From positions 1 through 21,388 of the forward strand of contig NZ_CALHWC010000168.1 of NCBI RefSeq assembly GCF_938036805.1: a stretch of 21,388 nucleotides of DNA, in the 5' to 3' direction. The stretch comes from an uncultured Streptococcus sp. (lineage in GTDB: Bacteria > Bacillota > Bacilli > Lactobacillales > Streptococcaceae). Within the stretch, counting starts at the first letter, position 1, and each line of letters opens with the position of its first letter. The notes under the pieces were generated by a model. It made no database searches. It was not told the origin of the DNA and was given only the letters and a program-made list of their open reading frames with translations. This document shows, one piece after another, positions 1-7,932 of the stretch. The translations under genes were made by a program, and so were the position numbers.

Positions 1-2
1 GC

Positions 3-182
3 GTGGTCTTCAATTCTCAAGGGTTTCGGATCGGTTACGGCGGTGGCTACTATGACCGTTACCTGGCTGATTTTGCAGGAGCATCCATCAGCACTATTTA
101 TGCAGTCCAGCAGGCAGATTTTACACCAGCTCAACATGATGTTGCGGTAAAGGAGTTACTCATTTATGAAACAAATCTTTGA
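3..182 (+). CDS. 5-formyltetrahydrofolate cyclo-ligase, C-terminal part (5' end outside window)
   Basis: This is the last 59 codons of an ORF that enters from the left edge and stops at TGA 180-182. The family (5-FCL, also called MTHFS) uses ATP to convert 5-formyl-THF to 5,10-methenyl-THF in the cytoplasm, returning a storage folate to one-carbon metabolism. The visible stretch contains the family's C-terminal signature, GYGGGYYDRYL, followed by a typical ending with a VKELLIYET-like strand. The N-terminal nucleotide-binding half is not in the window. The gene overlaps the following rhomboid gene by 17 bases, which implies one transcript and translational coupling. The identification rests on the glycine-rich motif and is fairly secure even though only about a third of the protein is seen. 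Confidence 0.85.
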   Translation: MVFNSQGFRIGYGGGYYDRYLADFAGASISTIYAVQQADFTPAQHDVAVKELLIYETNL

Positions 183-849
183 TAGAGACTATCCTGTGAC
201 AAGCATCCTGCTTATCCTGACGAGCCTTGTTTTTGTCTTGATGTTTCTCTCCTACGGTTCTCAATACAGCAATTCCGAAGCCTTGTCTTACTTTGGGGCA
301 GTACGTGGCTATACAATCCAAGAGATGCCTATGGAATTTTGGCGAGTTTTTGCCGCCATATTTGTCCATATTGGTTTAGAGCATTTTGTGGTCAATATGC
401 TCACTCTGTATTTCCTTGGCCGTCAGATAGAAGATATTTTCGGACCATGGAAATTCTTGATACTCTACCTCATGTCAGGCGTGATGGGGAACTTATTTGT
501 GGTCTATTTTTCACCCGACAGCCTGGCAGCTGGGGCTTCTACTGCTCTTTTCGGTCTTTTTGCTTCCGTTGTTGTGCTTCGTTATGCTACGCGAAACTAC
601 TATCTGCAGCAGCTGGGTCAGTCCTATATGAGCCTGCTGGCTGTCAATCTGATCATGAGTTTTTTACCGGGAATTAGTCTTGCAGGGCACTTGGGCGGTC
701 TAGTCGGTGGAGCTTTAGGAGCTGTGATATTACCAGTTTCGGGAGAGCGCTACGCTTTTAGCAAGTCTCAACGTTATTTAGCATTAGCGGCCTACCTTGG
801 ATTAGCAGCTATTCTGATTTTTCTGACTTTTCAACGACCAATTTTTTAA
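166..849 (+). CDS. Rhomboid-family intramembrane serine protease
   Basis: A 227-residue polytopic membrane protein of the compact bacterial rhomboid type. Six or seven hydrophobic segments are visible (about 12-30, 60-85, 97-115, 123-140, 155-172, 174-190 and 204-222). The catalytic dyad is recognisable: Ser125 in GASTALFG and His175 in GHLGGLVGG. The oxyanion-loop motif H73-x3-N77 lies in the second segment. The nucleophile motif is GAST rather than the commonest GASG; I believe this variant occurs in streptococci, so it is not obviously inactivating. Rhomboids cleave transmembrane helices within the bilayer; the substrate here is unknown. AAAGGAG at 149-155 precedes the ATG, and the gene overlaps the folate gene by 17 bases. 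Confidence 0.9.
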   Translation: MKQIFDRDYPVTSILLILTSLVFVLMFLSYGSQYSNSEALSYFGAVRGYTIQEMPMEFWRVFAAIFVHIGLEHFVVNMLTLYFLGRQIEDIFGPWKFLILYLMSGVMGNLFVVYFSPDSLAAGASTALFGLFASVVVLRYATRNYYLQQLGQSYMSLLAVNLIMSFLPGISLAGHLGGLVGGALGAVILPVSGERYAFSKSQRYLALAAYLGLAAILIFLTFQRPIF

Positions 850-861
850 AAAATGAACCCA

Positions 862-885
862 AATACCGCTTTTTAAAGTGGTATT
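862..885. repeat. Inverted repeat just after the rhomboid gene
   Basis: Two 11-base arms (862-872 and 875-885) pair fully apart from one G.U, around a 2-base loop. No T run follows on the plus strand, so it is a weak intrinsic terminator at best. It may protect mRNA 3' ends. Confidence 0.6.
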
Positions 886-897
886 CCAAAATGTTGC

Positions 898-937
898 CAA
901 CCTCTATCAGCAATAGAAAAATTGCTGATAGAGGTTG
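898..937. repeat. Perfect 17-bp inverted repeat in the convergent intergenic region
   Basis: Arms 898-914 and 921-937 are exact reverse complements around a 6-base A-rich loop (915-920). There is no T tract on either side, so it is not a classic terminator. It lies between the convergent rhomboid and galU genes. It could be an mRNA-end stabiliser or a miniature mobile repeat. Confidence 0.75.
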
Positions 938-951
938 ATTACCATATAGTG

Positions 952-998
952 AAAACTCTTATAGATGTTGATGTGACATTATTTTTAAGAGTTTTTTT
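952..998 (+). terminator. Possible hairpin with T tract
   Basis: AAAACTCTT (952-960) pairs with AAGAGTTTT (987-995) and is followed by further T. The 26-base loop is long for an intrinsic terminator, so this is a tentative call. Confidence 0.35.
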
Positions 999-1015
999 AC
1001 TTTATACAGTACAAA

Positions 1016-1061
1016 GAAAAAGATTGAAGAAATTGTCAAAAATAGACTTTTTCTTCAATCT
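1016..1061 (-). terminator. Intrinsic terminator for gpsA-galU (minus strand)
   Basis: Twelve-base arms at 1021-1032 and 1050-1061 are exact complements. Read on the minus strand, the hairpin is followed by five T (plus-strand A run 1016-1020). It lies about 55 bases past the galU stop codon. Confidence 0.7.
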
Positions 1062-1089
1062 AACACCTAGTAAATCTAGGTGTTTTTTT
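1062..1089 (+). terminator. Intrinsic terminator (plus strand)
   Basis: A nine-base stem AACACCTAG (1062-1070) and CTAGGTGTT (1076-1084) with a 5-base loop is followed by T to 1089. It abuts the minus-strand galU terminator, so transcription from both sides is stopped here. Confidence 0.85.
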
Positions 1090-1116
1090 GTATAGTGTAA
1101 AAAGCTGATGCATCAG

Positions 1117-2043
1117 CTAATCTATTGCTTGTGCACTTCTATTATTTTTCGTTTTCTTATCTAATTTTTTGCCTAAATCGATAATGTACTGTTTTAAATC
1201 GTCTTTGACTTGAGGGTGTTTGAGGGCATAATCGATAGAAGTTTTCATGAAGCCAAACTTGTCGCCGACATCATAGCGGTCGCCTTTAAATTCGCGGGCA
1301 AAAACACGCTGAGTCTTGTTGAGGGTATCGATGGCATCCGTCAGCTGAATTTCATTGCCGGCGCCGGGAGTTTGTTTTTCTAGGATTTCAAAAATTTCTG
1401 GTGTGAGCAGATAGCGTCCGATAATGGCCAAATCACTTGGTGCATCTTCTGGTGCTGGTTTTTCAACAAATTTTTCAACGCTGTAGAGGCCATTGACTCC
1501 TTCGCCTTGCGGTGCAATAACGCCGTAAGCTGAGACTTCTTCGTGAGGAACCTGCATAACTGCAATGGTAGATGCGTGGGTTGCTGCGTAGTCATCCATG
1601 AGTTGTTTGGTGAGTGGCACTGCCTTGTCATTGGTAATATCCATCAAATCATCACCTAGCATGACCACAAACGGTTCATTTCCGACGAAGGCCTTAGCTT
1701 GAAGGACGGCGTCCCCGAGTCCACGTGGATGGCTCTGACGGATGAAATGCAAGCCAATACCAGTGGTTTCATCCACCAACTTGAGCAAGTCGTTCTTGCC
1801 CTTTTCCTTGAGGTTGTATTCTAGCTCAAAGTTGGAGTCAAAGTGGTCCTCGATGGAGCGTTTTGACTTCCCTGTGACAACCAAAATGTCTTTGATTCCA
1901 GACTTAAGAGCTTCCTCGACGATAAACTGAATAGTTGGTTTGTCAACGATCGGCAGCATTTCCTTGGCCAGTGCTTTAGTGGCTGGCAAGAAGCGGGTAC
2001 CGAGACCGGCTGCAGGGATGACTGCTTTTCTGACTTTTGGCAT
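1117..2043 (-). CDS. galU: UTP--glucose-1-phosphate uridylyltransferase
   Basis: This 308-residue cytoplasmic enzyme makes UDP-glucose from UTP and glucose-1-phosphate. UDP-glucose feeds galactose metabolism, glycolipid anchors of lipoteichoic acid, and capsule or cell-wall polysaccharides in streptococci. The N-terminal nucleotidyltransferase signature is clear: AAGLGTRFLPATKALAKEML at residues 11-30. Further family motifs are MLGDDLMD, YGVIAP, KFVEKP, the GRYLLTPEIF stretch and GNEIQLTDAI. Length is normal for GalU. On the minus strand the ATG is preceded by AAGGAGA. It starts 30 bases after the gpsA stop, so gpsA-galU form one operon ending at the terminator near 1016-1061. Lys- and Asn-rich C-terminal residues after about 285 are the usual variable tail. 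Confidence 0.96.
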   Translation of the reverse strand: MPKVRKAVIPAAGLGTRFLPATKALAKEMLPIVDKPTIQFIVEEALKSGIKDILVVTGKSKRSIEDHFDSNFELEYNLKEKGKNDLLKLVDETTGIGLHFIRQSHPRGLGDAVLQAKAFVGNEPFVVMLGDDLMDITNDKAVPLTKQLMDDYAATHASTIAVMQVPHEEVSAYGVIAPQGEGVNGLYSVEKFVEKPAPEDAPSDLAIIGRYLLTPEIFEILEKQTPGAGNEIQLTDAIDTLNKTQRVFAREFKGDRYDVGDKFGFMKTSIDYALKHPQVKDDLKQYIIDLGKKLDKKTKNNRSAQAID

Positions 2044-2073
2044 AACTTTCTCCTTTATAAAAAATACTGTAAC

Positions 2074-3090
2074 TTAAGACCACTCATTTTCAGCTTTGAA
2101 TTCATTGCTCATCATATCATGAATGGCATCTTTGATATCATGGCCGTCATAGATGACCTTGTAAATAGCCTGGGTAATTGGCATGTAGACACCGAGCTCT
2201 TGAGCTAGTTCGTAAGCTGCCTTGGTCGTAGAGATTCCTTCGATAACCATGCCCATATTAGCTTCAATATCAGCCAATTTTTCGCCACGACCCAGCGCAT
2301 CTCCTGCCCGCCAGTTGCGAGAGTGGACAGAAGTTCCTGTGACAATCAAGTCGCCAACACCAGAAAGACCGCTGTAAGTCAGAGGGTTGGCTCCCAGTTT
2401 GACACCCAATCGGGTAATTTCAGCCAGACCGCGTGTGATGATGGCAGCTTTGGCATTGTCACCATAGCCCAGTCCGTGGAGAGCTCCGGCTCCAACTGCG
2501 ATGATATTTTTCAGAGCACCTGCTGTCTCTACTCCAACGACATCGGTATTGGTGTAGAGGCGGAAGTAGTGGTTGCTGAAGAGTTCCTGTACATATTTAG
2601 CAGTTTCAAGATCCTTGGATGCTGCGGTAATCAGGGTAATATCGCGAACAATGGTTTCCTCAGCGTGGCTAGGACCTGAAACAACGACAATCTCGCTACG
2701 CAAGTCAGCAGGGATTTCCTCTTCCAGAATGGTCGAAATCCGTTGGTGGCTGTTAGGCTCCAGTCCCTTGGATGCGTGCATGATTTTTACCTTGTGATCC
2801 AAGGTTTGCGCAACTTGTTTGGCTACTAGACGGGTCACCTTGGTCGGTACGACAAAAAGCACAGCATCTACGTTCTCTAGAGCATCGTTCAAGTCATGAT
2901 AAGCCTTAATTTCCTCGCTTAGAACCACATCTTTGAAATAGCGTTTATTTGTATGCTGGTGATTGATCTCGTCAATCTGCTCTGCAATATTGCCCCAAAT
3001 CCGGACTTCATGACCATTATCGTTGAGAACTTGCGATAGAGCCGTTCCCCAAGAACCGGGGCCAATCACAGCAATTCGTTGTTTATCCAT
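2074..3090 (-). CDS. gpsA: NAD(P)H-dependent glycerol-3-phosphate dehydrogenase
   Basis: This is a 338-residue cytoplasmic enzyme that reduces dihydroxyacetone phosphate to sn-glycerol-3-phosphate, the backbone for phospholipid and lipoteichoic acid synthesis. The N-terminal Rossmann loop is GPGSWGTAL (residues 10-18). Other family blocks are SGPSHAEE (138-145), the catalytic-lysine segment ETAGALKNI with Lys194, and GLSGVGDLIVT (241-251). I start it at the ATG 3088-3090 because that codon has AAGGAGA five bases upstream and gives the usual length. An upstream in-frame ATG at 3126 would add 12 atypical residues and lacks a good ribosome site. An extended -10 promoter sits in the divergent gap shared with patA. 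Confidence 0.95.
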   Translation of the reverse strand: MDKQRIAVIGPGSWGTALSQVLNDNGHEVRIWGNIAEQIDEINHQHTNKRYFKDVVLSEEIKAYHDLNDALENVDAVLFVVPTKVTRLVAKQVAQTLDHKVKIMHASKGLEPNSHQRISTILEEEIPADLRSEIVVVSGPSHAEETIVRDITLITAASKDLETAKYVQELFSNHYFRLYTNTDVVGVETAGALKNIIAVGAGALHGLGYGDNAKAAIITRGLAEITRLGVKLGANPLTYSGLSGVGDLIVTGTSVHSRNWRAGDALGRGEKLADIEANMGMVIEGISTTKAAYELAQELGVYMPITQAIYKVIYDGHDIKDAIHDMMSNEFKAENEWS

Positions 3091-3148
3091 CTTTTCTCCT
3101 TGTACAAGACCTATAAAAGGACTCAATCAATTTAGAGTTATTTATTAT

Positions 3149-3159
3149 ATTGTACCATA
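3149..3159 (-). promoter_or_regulatory. Extended -10 promoter for gpsA-galU
   Basis: Read on the minus strand the site is TATGGTACAAT: a TGG extension directly before TACAAT (3154-3149). No convincing -35 hexamer is seen, as is common for extended -10 promoters. It is about 60 bases upstream of the gpsA start. Confidence 0.6.
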
Positions 3160-3179
3160 GAATAACTGAAATTTCTTAC

Positions 3180-3207
3180 TTGACATTGTTTTTATCTATG
3201 ATATAGT
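3180..3207 (+). promoter_or_regulatory. Promoter for patA-patB
   Basis: A perfect -35, TTGACA (3180-3185), a 16-base spacer and TATAGT (3202-3207) with a TGA extension (3199-3201). This is a strong constitutive-looking promoter about 40 bases before the patA start. The GAGGAGG ribosome site is at 3237-3243. Confidence 0.85.
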
Positions 3208-3247
3208 AAGGAAGCTAAACAAAGTTAAAAATCTACGAGGAGGAATT

Positions 3248-4954
3248 ATGTTCAGAAAAGCTTTATCAGCCTATAAATTATTTATCTTTCTATCTCTTCT
3301 GATGACATCGCTGATGCTGGCTAGCTCGCTGTTGCAGCCCCTGTATCTCAAAGATGTCTTGAATGCTCTTTTATCAGGAAATCGTGAAGAAATCTATCGT
3401 TTAGGGGCTTGGTTGCTGGGTTTTGGTCTAGTTGGCCTGCTTGCTGGCGGGGCAAATGTGACCCTGGCAGCCTATATTGCGCAAGGGGTGTCGTCAGATT
3501 TACGGGAAAAAACCTTTCGGAAAATACAGACCTTCTCTTATGCCAATATTGAACAGTTCAATGCGGGGAATCTCGTTGTCCGCATGACCAATGACATCAA
3601 CCAAGTACAAAATTTGGTCATGATGATGTTTCAGATTTTATTCCGCCTGCCTATTTTATTTTTAGGTTCCTTTATTTTGGCGGTGGTGACCATTCCTTCC
3701 TTGTGGTGGGTGATTGTCTTGATGGTCTTTTTGGTCTTCTTTTTGACAGGAGTGATGATGGGCTTGATGGGGCCACGCTTTGCCAAATTCCAAGTTCTCT
3801 TAGAAAAGATCAATGCGATTGCCAAAGAAAATCTGCGTGGCGTCCGTGTCGTCAAATCTTTCGTGCAGGAGAGAGAGCAGTATCAGAAATTTACGCAAGT
3901 TTCAGATGAACTTTTGGAGCAAAATCTCTTTATTGGTTACACCTTTTCGATCGTTCAACCAATGATGATGATCGTCGGCTACGGGGCTGTCTATCTGACC
4001 ATGTGGCTCTTGTCTAGCATGATACAGATGGATCCAGGCTTGGTTAGCTCGATTGTTTCTTTCATTTCTTACTTGAATCAAATCATGTTTACCATCATCA
4101 TGGTTGGCTTTTTGGGCAATACCGTTACGCGTGCCATGGTGTCGATTCGGCGGATCAAGGAGGTCTTGGATACAGAGCCAGCGATGACCTTCAAGAATGA
4201 AGCTGAAGAAGATCTGGAAGGTAGTCTGGTCTTTGACCATGTGACCTTTACCTATCCGACAGATACAGAGCCCATGCTCAAGGATATTAGCTTTGAAGTC
4301 AAACCGGGAGAGATGATTGGTGTTGTCGGAGCGACGGGAGCAGGGAAATCAACTCTGGCCCAGCTCATTCCACGCCTTTTTGATCCTCAGGAAGGTTCTA
4401 TCAAGATTGGTGGCAAGGACTTGCGCGACATTAGTGAAGCTTCGCTGAGAAAAAATGTCTCTATCGTTCTGCAAAAAGCTATTTTATTTAAGGGGACGAT
4501 TGCGGACAATCTGCGTCAAGGAAAGAAAAATGCTAGCCTGCCAGAATTAGAACAGGCGGCGCGCATTGCTCAGGCGAGCGAGTTTATCAATCGCATGGAA
4601 GATACCTACAACAGCCAAGTCGAAGAACGGGGAAATAATTTCTCTGGCGGACAAAAGCAGAGAATGTCCATCGCGCGTGGTGTCGTCAGCAATCCCAATA
4701 TTCTGATCCTAGATGACTCGACTTCAGCTCTGGATGCCAAGTCCGAAAAGCTGGTTCAAGAGGCGCTGAACAAGGATTTGAAGGGAACCACAACCATCAT
4801 TATTGCCCAGAAGATTAGCTCCGTTGTCCATGCGGATAAGATTTTGGTGCTAGATCAAGGACGTTTGATTGGCCAAGGTAGACACGCGGACTTGGTCGCT
4901 ACAAATGATGTCTACCGAGAAATTTATGAGACTCAAAAAGGAAAGGAGGACTAA
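3248..4954 (+). CDS. patA: Multidrug ABC exporter subunit PatA (degenerate-site half-transporter)
   Basis: A 568-residue fused permease/ATPase. The N-terminal ABC transporter membrane domain has about six helices (residues 10-300), and the nucleotide-binding domain follows (about 325-560). Visible motifs are Walker A GATGAGKST (361-369), Q-loop VLQKAILF, canonical signature FSGGQ (465-469) and Walker B ILILDD (485-490). The catalytic Glu after Walker B is Asp490 and the switch His is Gln521 (IIIAQKISS). These substitutions mark the inactive-site subunit of heterodimeric exporters such as BmrCD and TM287/288. The sequence closely resembles the pneumococcal PatA I recall (fluoroquinolone and dye efflux). 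The partner patB starts one base after this stop codon, so the two are translated together. Confidence 0.9.
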   Translation: MFRKALSAYKLFIFLSLLMTSLMLASSLLQPLYLKDVLNALLSGNREEIYRLGAWLLGFGLVGLLAGGANVTLAAYIAQGVSSDLREKTFRKIQTFSYANIEQFNAGNLVVRMTNDINQVQNLVMMMFQILFRLPILFLGSFILAVVTIPSLWWVIVLMVFLVFFLTGVMMGLMGPRFAKFQVLLEKINAIAKENLRGVRVVKSFVQEREQYQKFTQVSDELLEQNLFIGYTFSIVQPMMMIVGYGAVYLTMWLLSSMIQMDPGLVSSIVSFISYLNQIMFTIIMVGFLGNTVTRAMVSIRRIKEVLDTEPAMTFKNEAEEDLEGSLVFDHVTFTYPTDTEPMLKDISFEVKPGEMIGVVGATGAGKSTLAQLIPRLFDPQEGSIKIGGKDLRDISEASLRKNVSIVLQKAILFKGTIADNLRQGKKNASLPELEQAARIAQASEFINRMEDTYNSQVEERGNNFSGGQKQRMSIARGVVSNPNILILDDSTSALDAKSEKLVQEALNKDLKGTTTIIIAQKISSVVHADKILVLDQGRLIGQGRHADLVATNDVYREIYETQKGKED

Positions 4955-4955
4955 T

Positions 4956-6734
4956 ATGAAGACAGCAAAATTTTTCTGGCAATATTTTAAACAGTATAAA
5001 CTGGCCTTTTTGGTCGTTATGATTATGATTGTCATCTCGACGGTTTTACAGGTTCTCTTTCCGATTTTTACCGGTCTAGCGATCAGTGAGTTGGTGGAGT
5101 TGGGCAGTGCTTTTGCGAGTGGCAAGCTGGCTTCAGGCGATGTTTCTGCCTTTGCCGCTTTTCAAGGAATCATGTGGAATTTGGCGCTGGCTTTCATCTT
5201 CCTTTCGCTATCTAGCTTGATCTACATGCTGCTGATGAGTCGGATCATCTCCTACTCAACTAATGAAATGCGTAAGGGGCTCTTTGGAAAATTGGCTCGC
5301 TTGACCGTTTCCTTCTTTGACCGCCATCAAGACGGGGATATCTTGTCGCGTTTTACCAGCGATTTAGATAATATCTTGCAGGCTTTCAACGAGAGTCTAG
5401 TCCAAGTGATGAGCAATATTGCTCTCTACATCGGCCTGATTATCATTATGTTTATGCGGCATGCGACCTTGGCTTGGGTGACGATTGCCAGTACGCCAGT
5501 AGCCATCATTGTCTTGGTGTCCATCGTCAAGTTAGCTCGCAAGTACACAGACTTGCAGCAAAAAGAAGTCGGTCAGCTCAATGCTTACATGGATGAGACG
5601 ATTTCCGGCCAGAAGGCAGTTATTGTGCAGGGGATGCAAGAAGAAGTCATCAAAGGCTTTGTTCAGCAAAATGATAAGGTTCGGTCAGCCACCTTTAAAG
5701 GACGCGCTTTTTCTGGCTTGCTCTTTCCTGTCATGAACGGAATGAGCCTGATCAATACGGCGATCGTGATTTTTGTGGGTTCAGCCATTATGCTCAATGA
5801 TCCTAATGTGAAGACCTCGGTAGCCATTGGTTTGATTTCAACCTTTACACAGTTTTCTCAACAGTACTATCAGCCTATCATTCAGGTTGCGGCAAGCTGG
5901 GGAAGCCTGCAGCTGGCTTTCACTGGTGCGGATCGGATTCAGGAAATGTTTGATGCGCCTGAGGAAGTGCGCCCGCAGAATGCTCCAGCCTTTACCGAGC
6001 TGAGAGAAGGCGTCGAGATAAAGCATGTGGATTTCTCTTATGTTGAAGGCAAGCCGATTTTGAAAGATGTTTCCATTTCAGCGCCAAAAGGTAAAATGAT
6101 TGCCGTTGTAGGACCGACAGGATCAGGAAAGACGACCATTATGAACCTGATCAATCGTTTTTACGATGTGGATAAGGGTAGTATCGAATTTGACGGACGC
6201 GATATCCGAGACTATGACTTGGATAGCTTGCGCAGTCATGTAGGTATCGTTTTGCAAGATTCTGTCTTGTTCAGTGGAACCATTCGAGACAATATCCGAT
6301 TTGGAGTGCCGGATGCAAGTCAGGAGATGGTTGAAATCGCTGCGCGTGCTACCCATATTCACGAGTATATTGAAAGCTTGCCTGATAAATATGATACGAT
6401 CGTAGATGATGATCAAAACATCTTTTCAACAGGTCAAAAGCAATTGATTTCAATTGCTCGAACCCTTTTGACCGATCCTCAAGTACTGATCTTGGATGAG
6501 GCCACCTCCAATGTTGATACGGTAACCGAGAGCAAGATCCAGAGCGCGATGGAGGCCATTGTGGCAGGCCGAACCAGCTTTGTCATCGCTCACCGATTGA
6601 AGACCATATTGAATGCGGACCAGATTATTGTCTTAAAAGATGGGGAAGTCATTGAAAGAGGCAATCATCATGAATTGCTGCATCTAGGTGGCTTCTATTC
6701 TGAGCTCTACCACAATCAATTTGTGTTTGAATAG
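4956..6734 (+). CDS. patB: Multidrug ABC exporter subunit PatB (catalytic half-transporter)
   Basis: A 592-residue fused permease/ATPase that should heterodimerise with PatA in the membrane to export drugs or amphiphilic compounds. The membrane domain spans about residues 15-315 and the nucleotide-binding domain about 350-585. Walker A is GPTGSGKTT (386-394), the signature is degenerate, FSTGQ (490-494), Walker B is LILDE with catalytic Glu515, and the switch His546 is present (VIAHRL). In the dimer, PatB Walker motifs pair with PatA's intact FSGGQ, giving one competent ATP site. I start at ATG 4956 because AAAGGAGG (4943-4950) sits just upstream; an earlier in-frame ATG at 4869 lies inside patA. 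The C-terminal ending resembles pneumococcal PatB as I recall it. Confidence 0.92.
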   Translation: MKTAKFFWQYFKQYKLAFLVVMIMIVISTVLQVLFPIFTGLAISELVELGSAFASGKLASGDVSAFAAFQGIMWNLALAFIFLSLSSLIYMLLMSRIISYSTNEMRKGLFGKLARLTVSFFDRHQDGDILSRFTSDLDNILQAFNESLVQVMSNIALYIGLIIIMFMRHATLAWVTIASTPVAIIVLVSIVKLARKYTDLQQKEVGQLNAYMDETISGQKAVIVQGMQEEVIKGFVQQNDKVRSATFKGRAFSGLLFPVMNGMSLINTAIVIFVGSAIMLNDPNVKTSVAIGLISTFTQFSQQYYQPIIQVAASWGSLQLAFTGADRIQEMFDAPEEVRPQNAPAFTELREGVEIKHVDFSYVEGKPILKDVSISAPKGKMIAVVGPTGSGKTTIMNLINRFYDVDKGSIEFDGRDIRDYDLDSLRSHVGIVLQDSVLFSGTIRDNIRFGVPDASQEMVEIAARATHIHEYIESLPDKYDTIVDDDQNIFSTGQKQLISIARTLLTDPQVLILDEATSNVDTVTESKIQSAMEAIVAGRTSFVIAHRLKTILNADQIIVLKDGEVIERGNHHELLHLGGFYSELYHNQFVFE

Positions 6735-6745
6735 ATACATACAGA

Positions 6746-6779
6746 AACGGAGGTATTTCATGAGGCTACCTTCGTTTTT
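6746..6779 (+). terminator. Intrinsic terminator after patB
   Basis: Ten-base arms AACGGAGGTA (6746-6755) and TACCTTCGTT (6767-6776) pair with one G.U around an 11-base loop. A T-rich tract follows, interrupted by single G. Confidence 0.8.
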
Positions 6780-6871
6780 GTTTTTGATATTCATTTATCT
6801 TGCCCTAAAAATTAGAAGCTAAAAAAGTCTGTCGTTTATCCTCTGATTGATTAGAGCATTCAAGAAACGTT

Positions 6872-6899
6872 TTGCTTTTTCGCTTGATTATAATATAAT
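6872..6899 (+). promoter_or_regulatory. Promoter for the levQSRT cassette
   Basis: TTGCTT (6872-6877), a 16-base spacer and a consensus TATAAT (6894-6899). A second overlapping TATAAT (6889-6894) is also present. A dyad CTCTGAT/ATTAGAG at 6841-6856 lies just upstream and could be an operator; that last point is only a guess. Confidence 0.65.
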
Positions 6900-6945
6900 A
6901 AACGTAAGTGAAGTGTTAGTAAGTATAGGTGACTAGGAGATGGGA

Positions 6946-7932
6946 ATGGGATCAAGTAAGGGGAAAAAGAGGATTCAGACTTGCCAGAAATGCGCTCTCT
7001 GGTCTACTTTTGTGCTGGTAATCTGTTGCCTTGCTTTTATTTATTCTAAGGCTAGCATGCCCGACAGCAATCAAATGAAAATCGGGGCGACCTATATGAC
7101 CATGAACAATGATTTTTATCAAACCTTGAATGCTGAATTGGAGAAAAAAACCAATCAACAGGGGAGTAGGCTCTATGTTCGTGATTCGGAGTTAGATGAG
7201 AAAAAGCAGAGCCAGCAAATTGCTTATTTTATCAAAGAGAAAGTGGATGTCATCGTCATCAACCCAGTAAAGAGTGATAGCCCAGCTATTATCGGGGCTC
7301 TGAATAAAGCTAAAAAAGCTGGTATTCGCATTATCGTGGTAGATGCGCCAATGAGTAAGCAAGTAGCCGTTGACACGACGATCGTGTCGGATAACTATCA
7401 AGCAGGAGTTTTGATTGCTAAAGATATGATGAGTCGGCTTTCTGAGGCAGATATTCTCTTGCTTGAACACCAGAATGCCATCTCAGCGATGGATCGTCTA
7501 CAGGGCTTTCTGGATACGATCAAGGGGAATCCCAGCTATCGAATCGTTTCTCAGTTGGAGACTTTGGGACAGACCGAAGAAAGCATGCCCCAGGTCAAAA
7601 ATGCCTTGGATAATGGCTTGGAATTTAACGTTGTTATGGCTCTTAATGACCGTGCAGCAATCGGTGCCTTGGCAGCAATCAAAGATCAAGGTGTCACAGA
7701 AAAAATTTATATCTATGGGGTTGACGGCTCTCCAGATATTAAGAATTTTTTGGCCAATACGAATGACATCCAAGGAACGGTGGCTCAGTCGCCTATTCAG
7801 ATGGGACGAAAGGTGGCAGAAGTGATTGAGATGCTGCGGGAAAAGAAGTCCTGTGATAGACAGTATTTGATACCAGTCCGCTTGATAAATAAGGACAATA
7901 TCAGCGAGTATACAATTACAGGGTGGCAGTAA
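6946..7932 (+). CDS. levQ: Membrane-anchored RbsB-like sugar-binding protein of the Lev sensing system
   Basis: A 328-residue extracytoplasmic binding protein of the ribose-binding (Peripla_BP_4) fold. One N-terminal hydrophobic segment (about residues 13-32) lacks a lipobox, so the protein should stay tethered by an uncleaved helix. The fold then starts with KIGATYMTMNNDF and continues with family blocks VDVIVINP, GIRIIVVDAP, MALNDRAAIGAL and IYGVDGSPDI. It has no partner ABC permease; instead the kinase gene begins on its stop codon. That arrangement points to sensing rather than transport, as described for LevQ of the S. mutans LevQRST system. The ATG at 6946 has AGGAG (6935-6939) six bases upstream. 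An ATG at 6940 abuts that ribosome site and is less likely. Confidence 0.8.
   Translation: MGSSKGKKRIQTCQKCALWSTFVLVICCLAFIYSKASMPDSNQMKIGATYMTMNNDFYQTLNAELEKKTNQQGSRLYVRDSELDEKKQSQQIAYFIKEKVDVIVINPVKSDSPAIIGALNKAKKAGIRIIVVDAPMSKQVAVDTTIVSDNYQAGVLIAKDMMSRLSEADILLLEHQNAISAMDRLQGFLDTIKGNPSYRIVSQLETLGQTEESMPQVKNALDNGLEFNVVMALNDRAAIGALAAIKDQGVTEKIYIYGVDGSPDIKNFLANTNDIQGTVAQSPIQMGRKVAEVIEMLREKKSCDRQYLIPVRLINKDNISEYTITGWQ

Noticed and set aside
3091..3126. Upstream extension of gpsA by 12 codons
   Set aside because: The ATG at 3088-3090 has a clear AAGGAGA and gives the normal length; the extra residues do not look like the family.
4869..4955. Upstream extension of patB by 29 codons into patA
   Set aside because: It overlaps patA coding sequence and lacks a ribosome site, whereas ATG 4956 has AAAGGAGG.
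6861..6876. Possible cre site overlapping the levQ -35 region
   Set aside because: The centre AAACGTTT fits, but the conserved outer TG and CA positions are missing; too weak to call.
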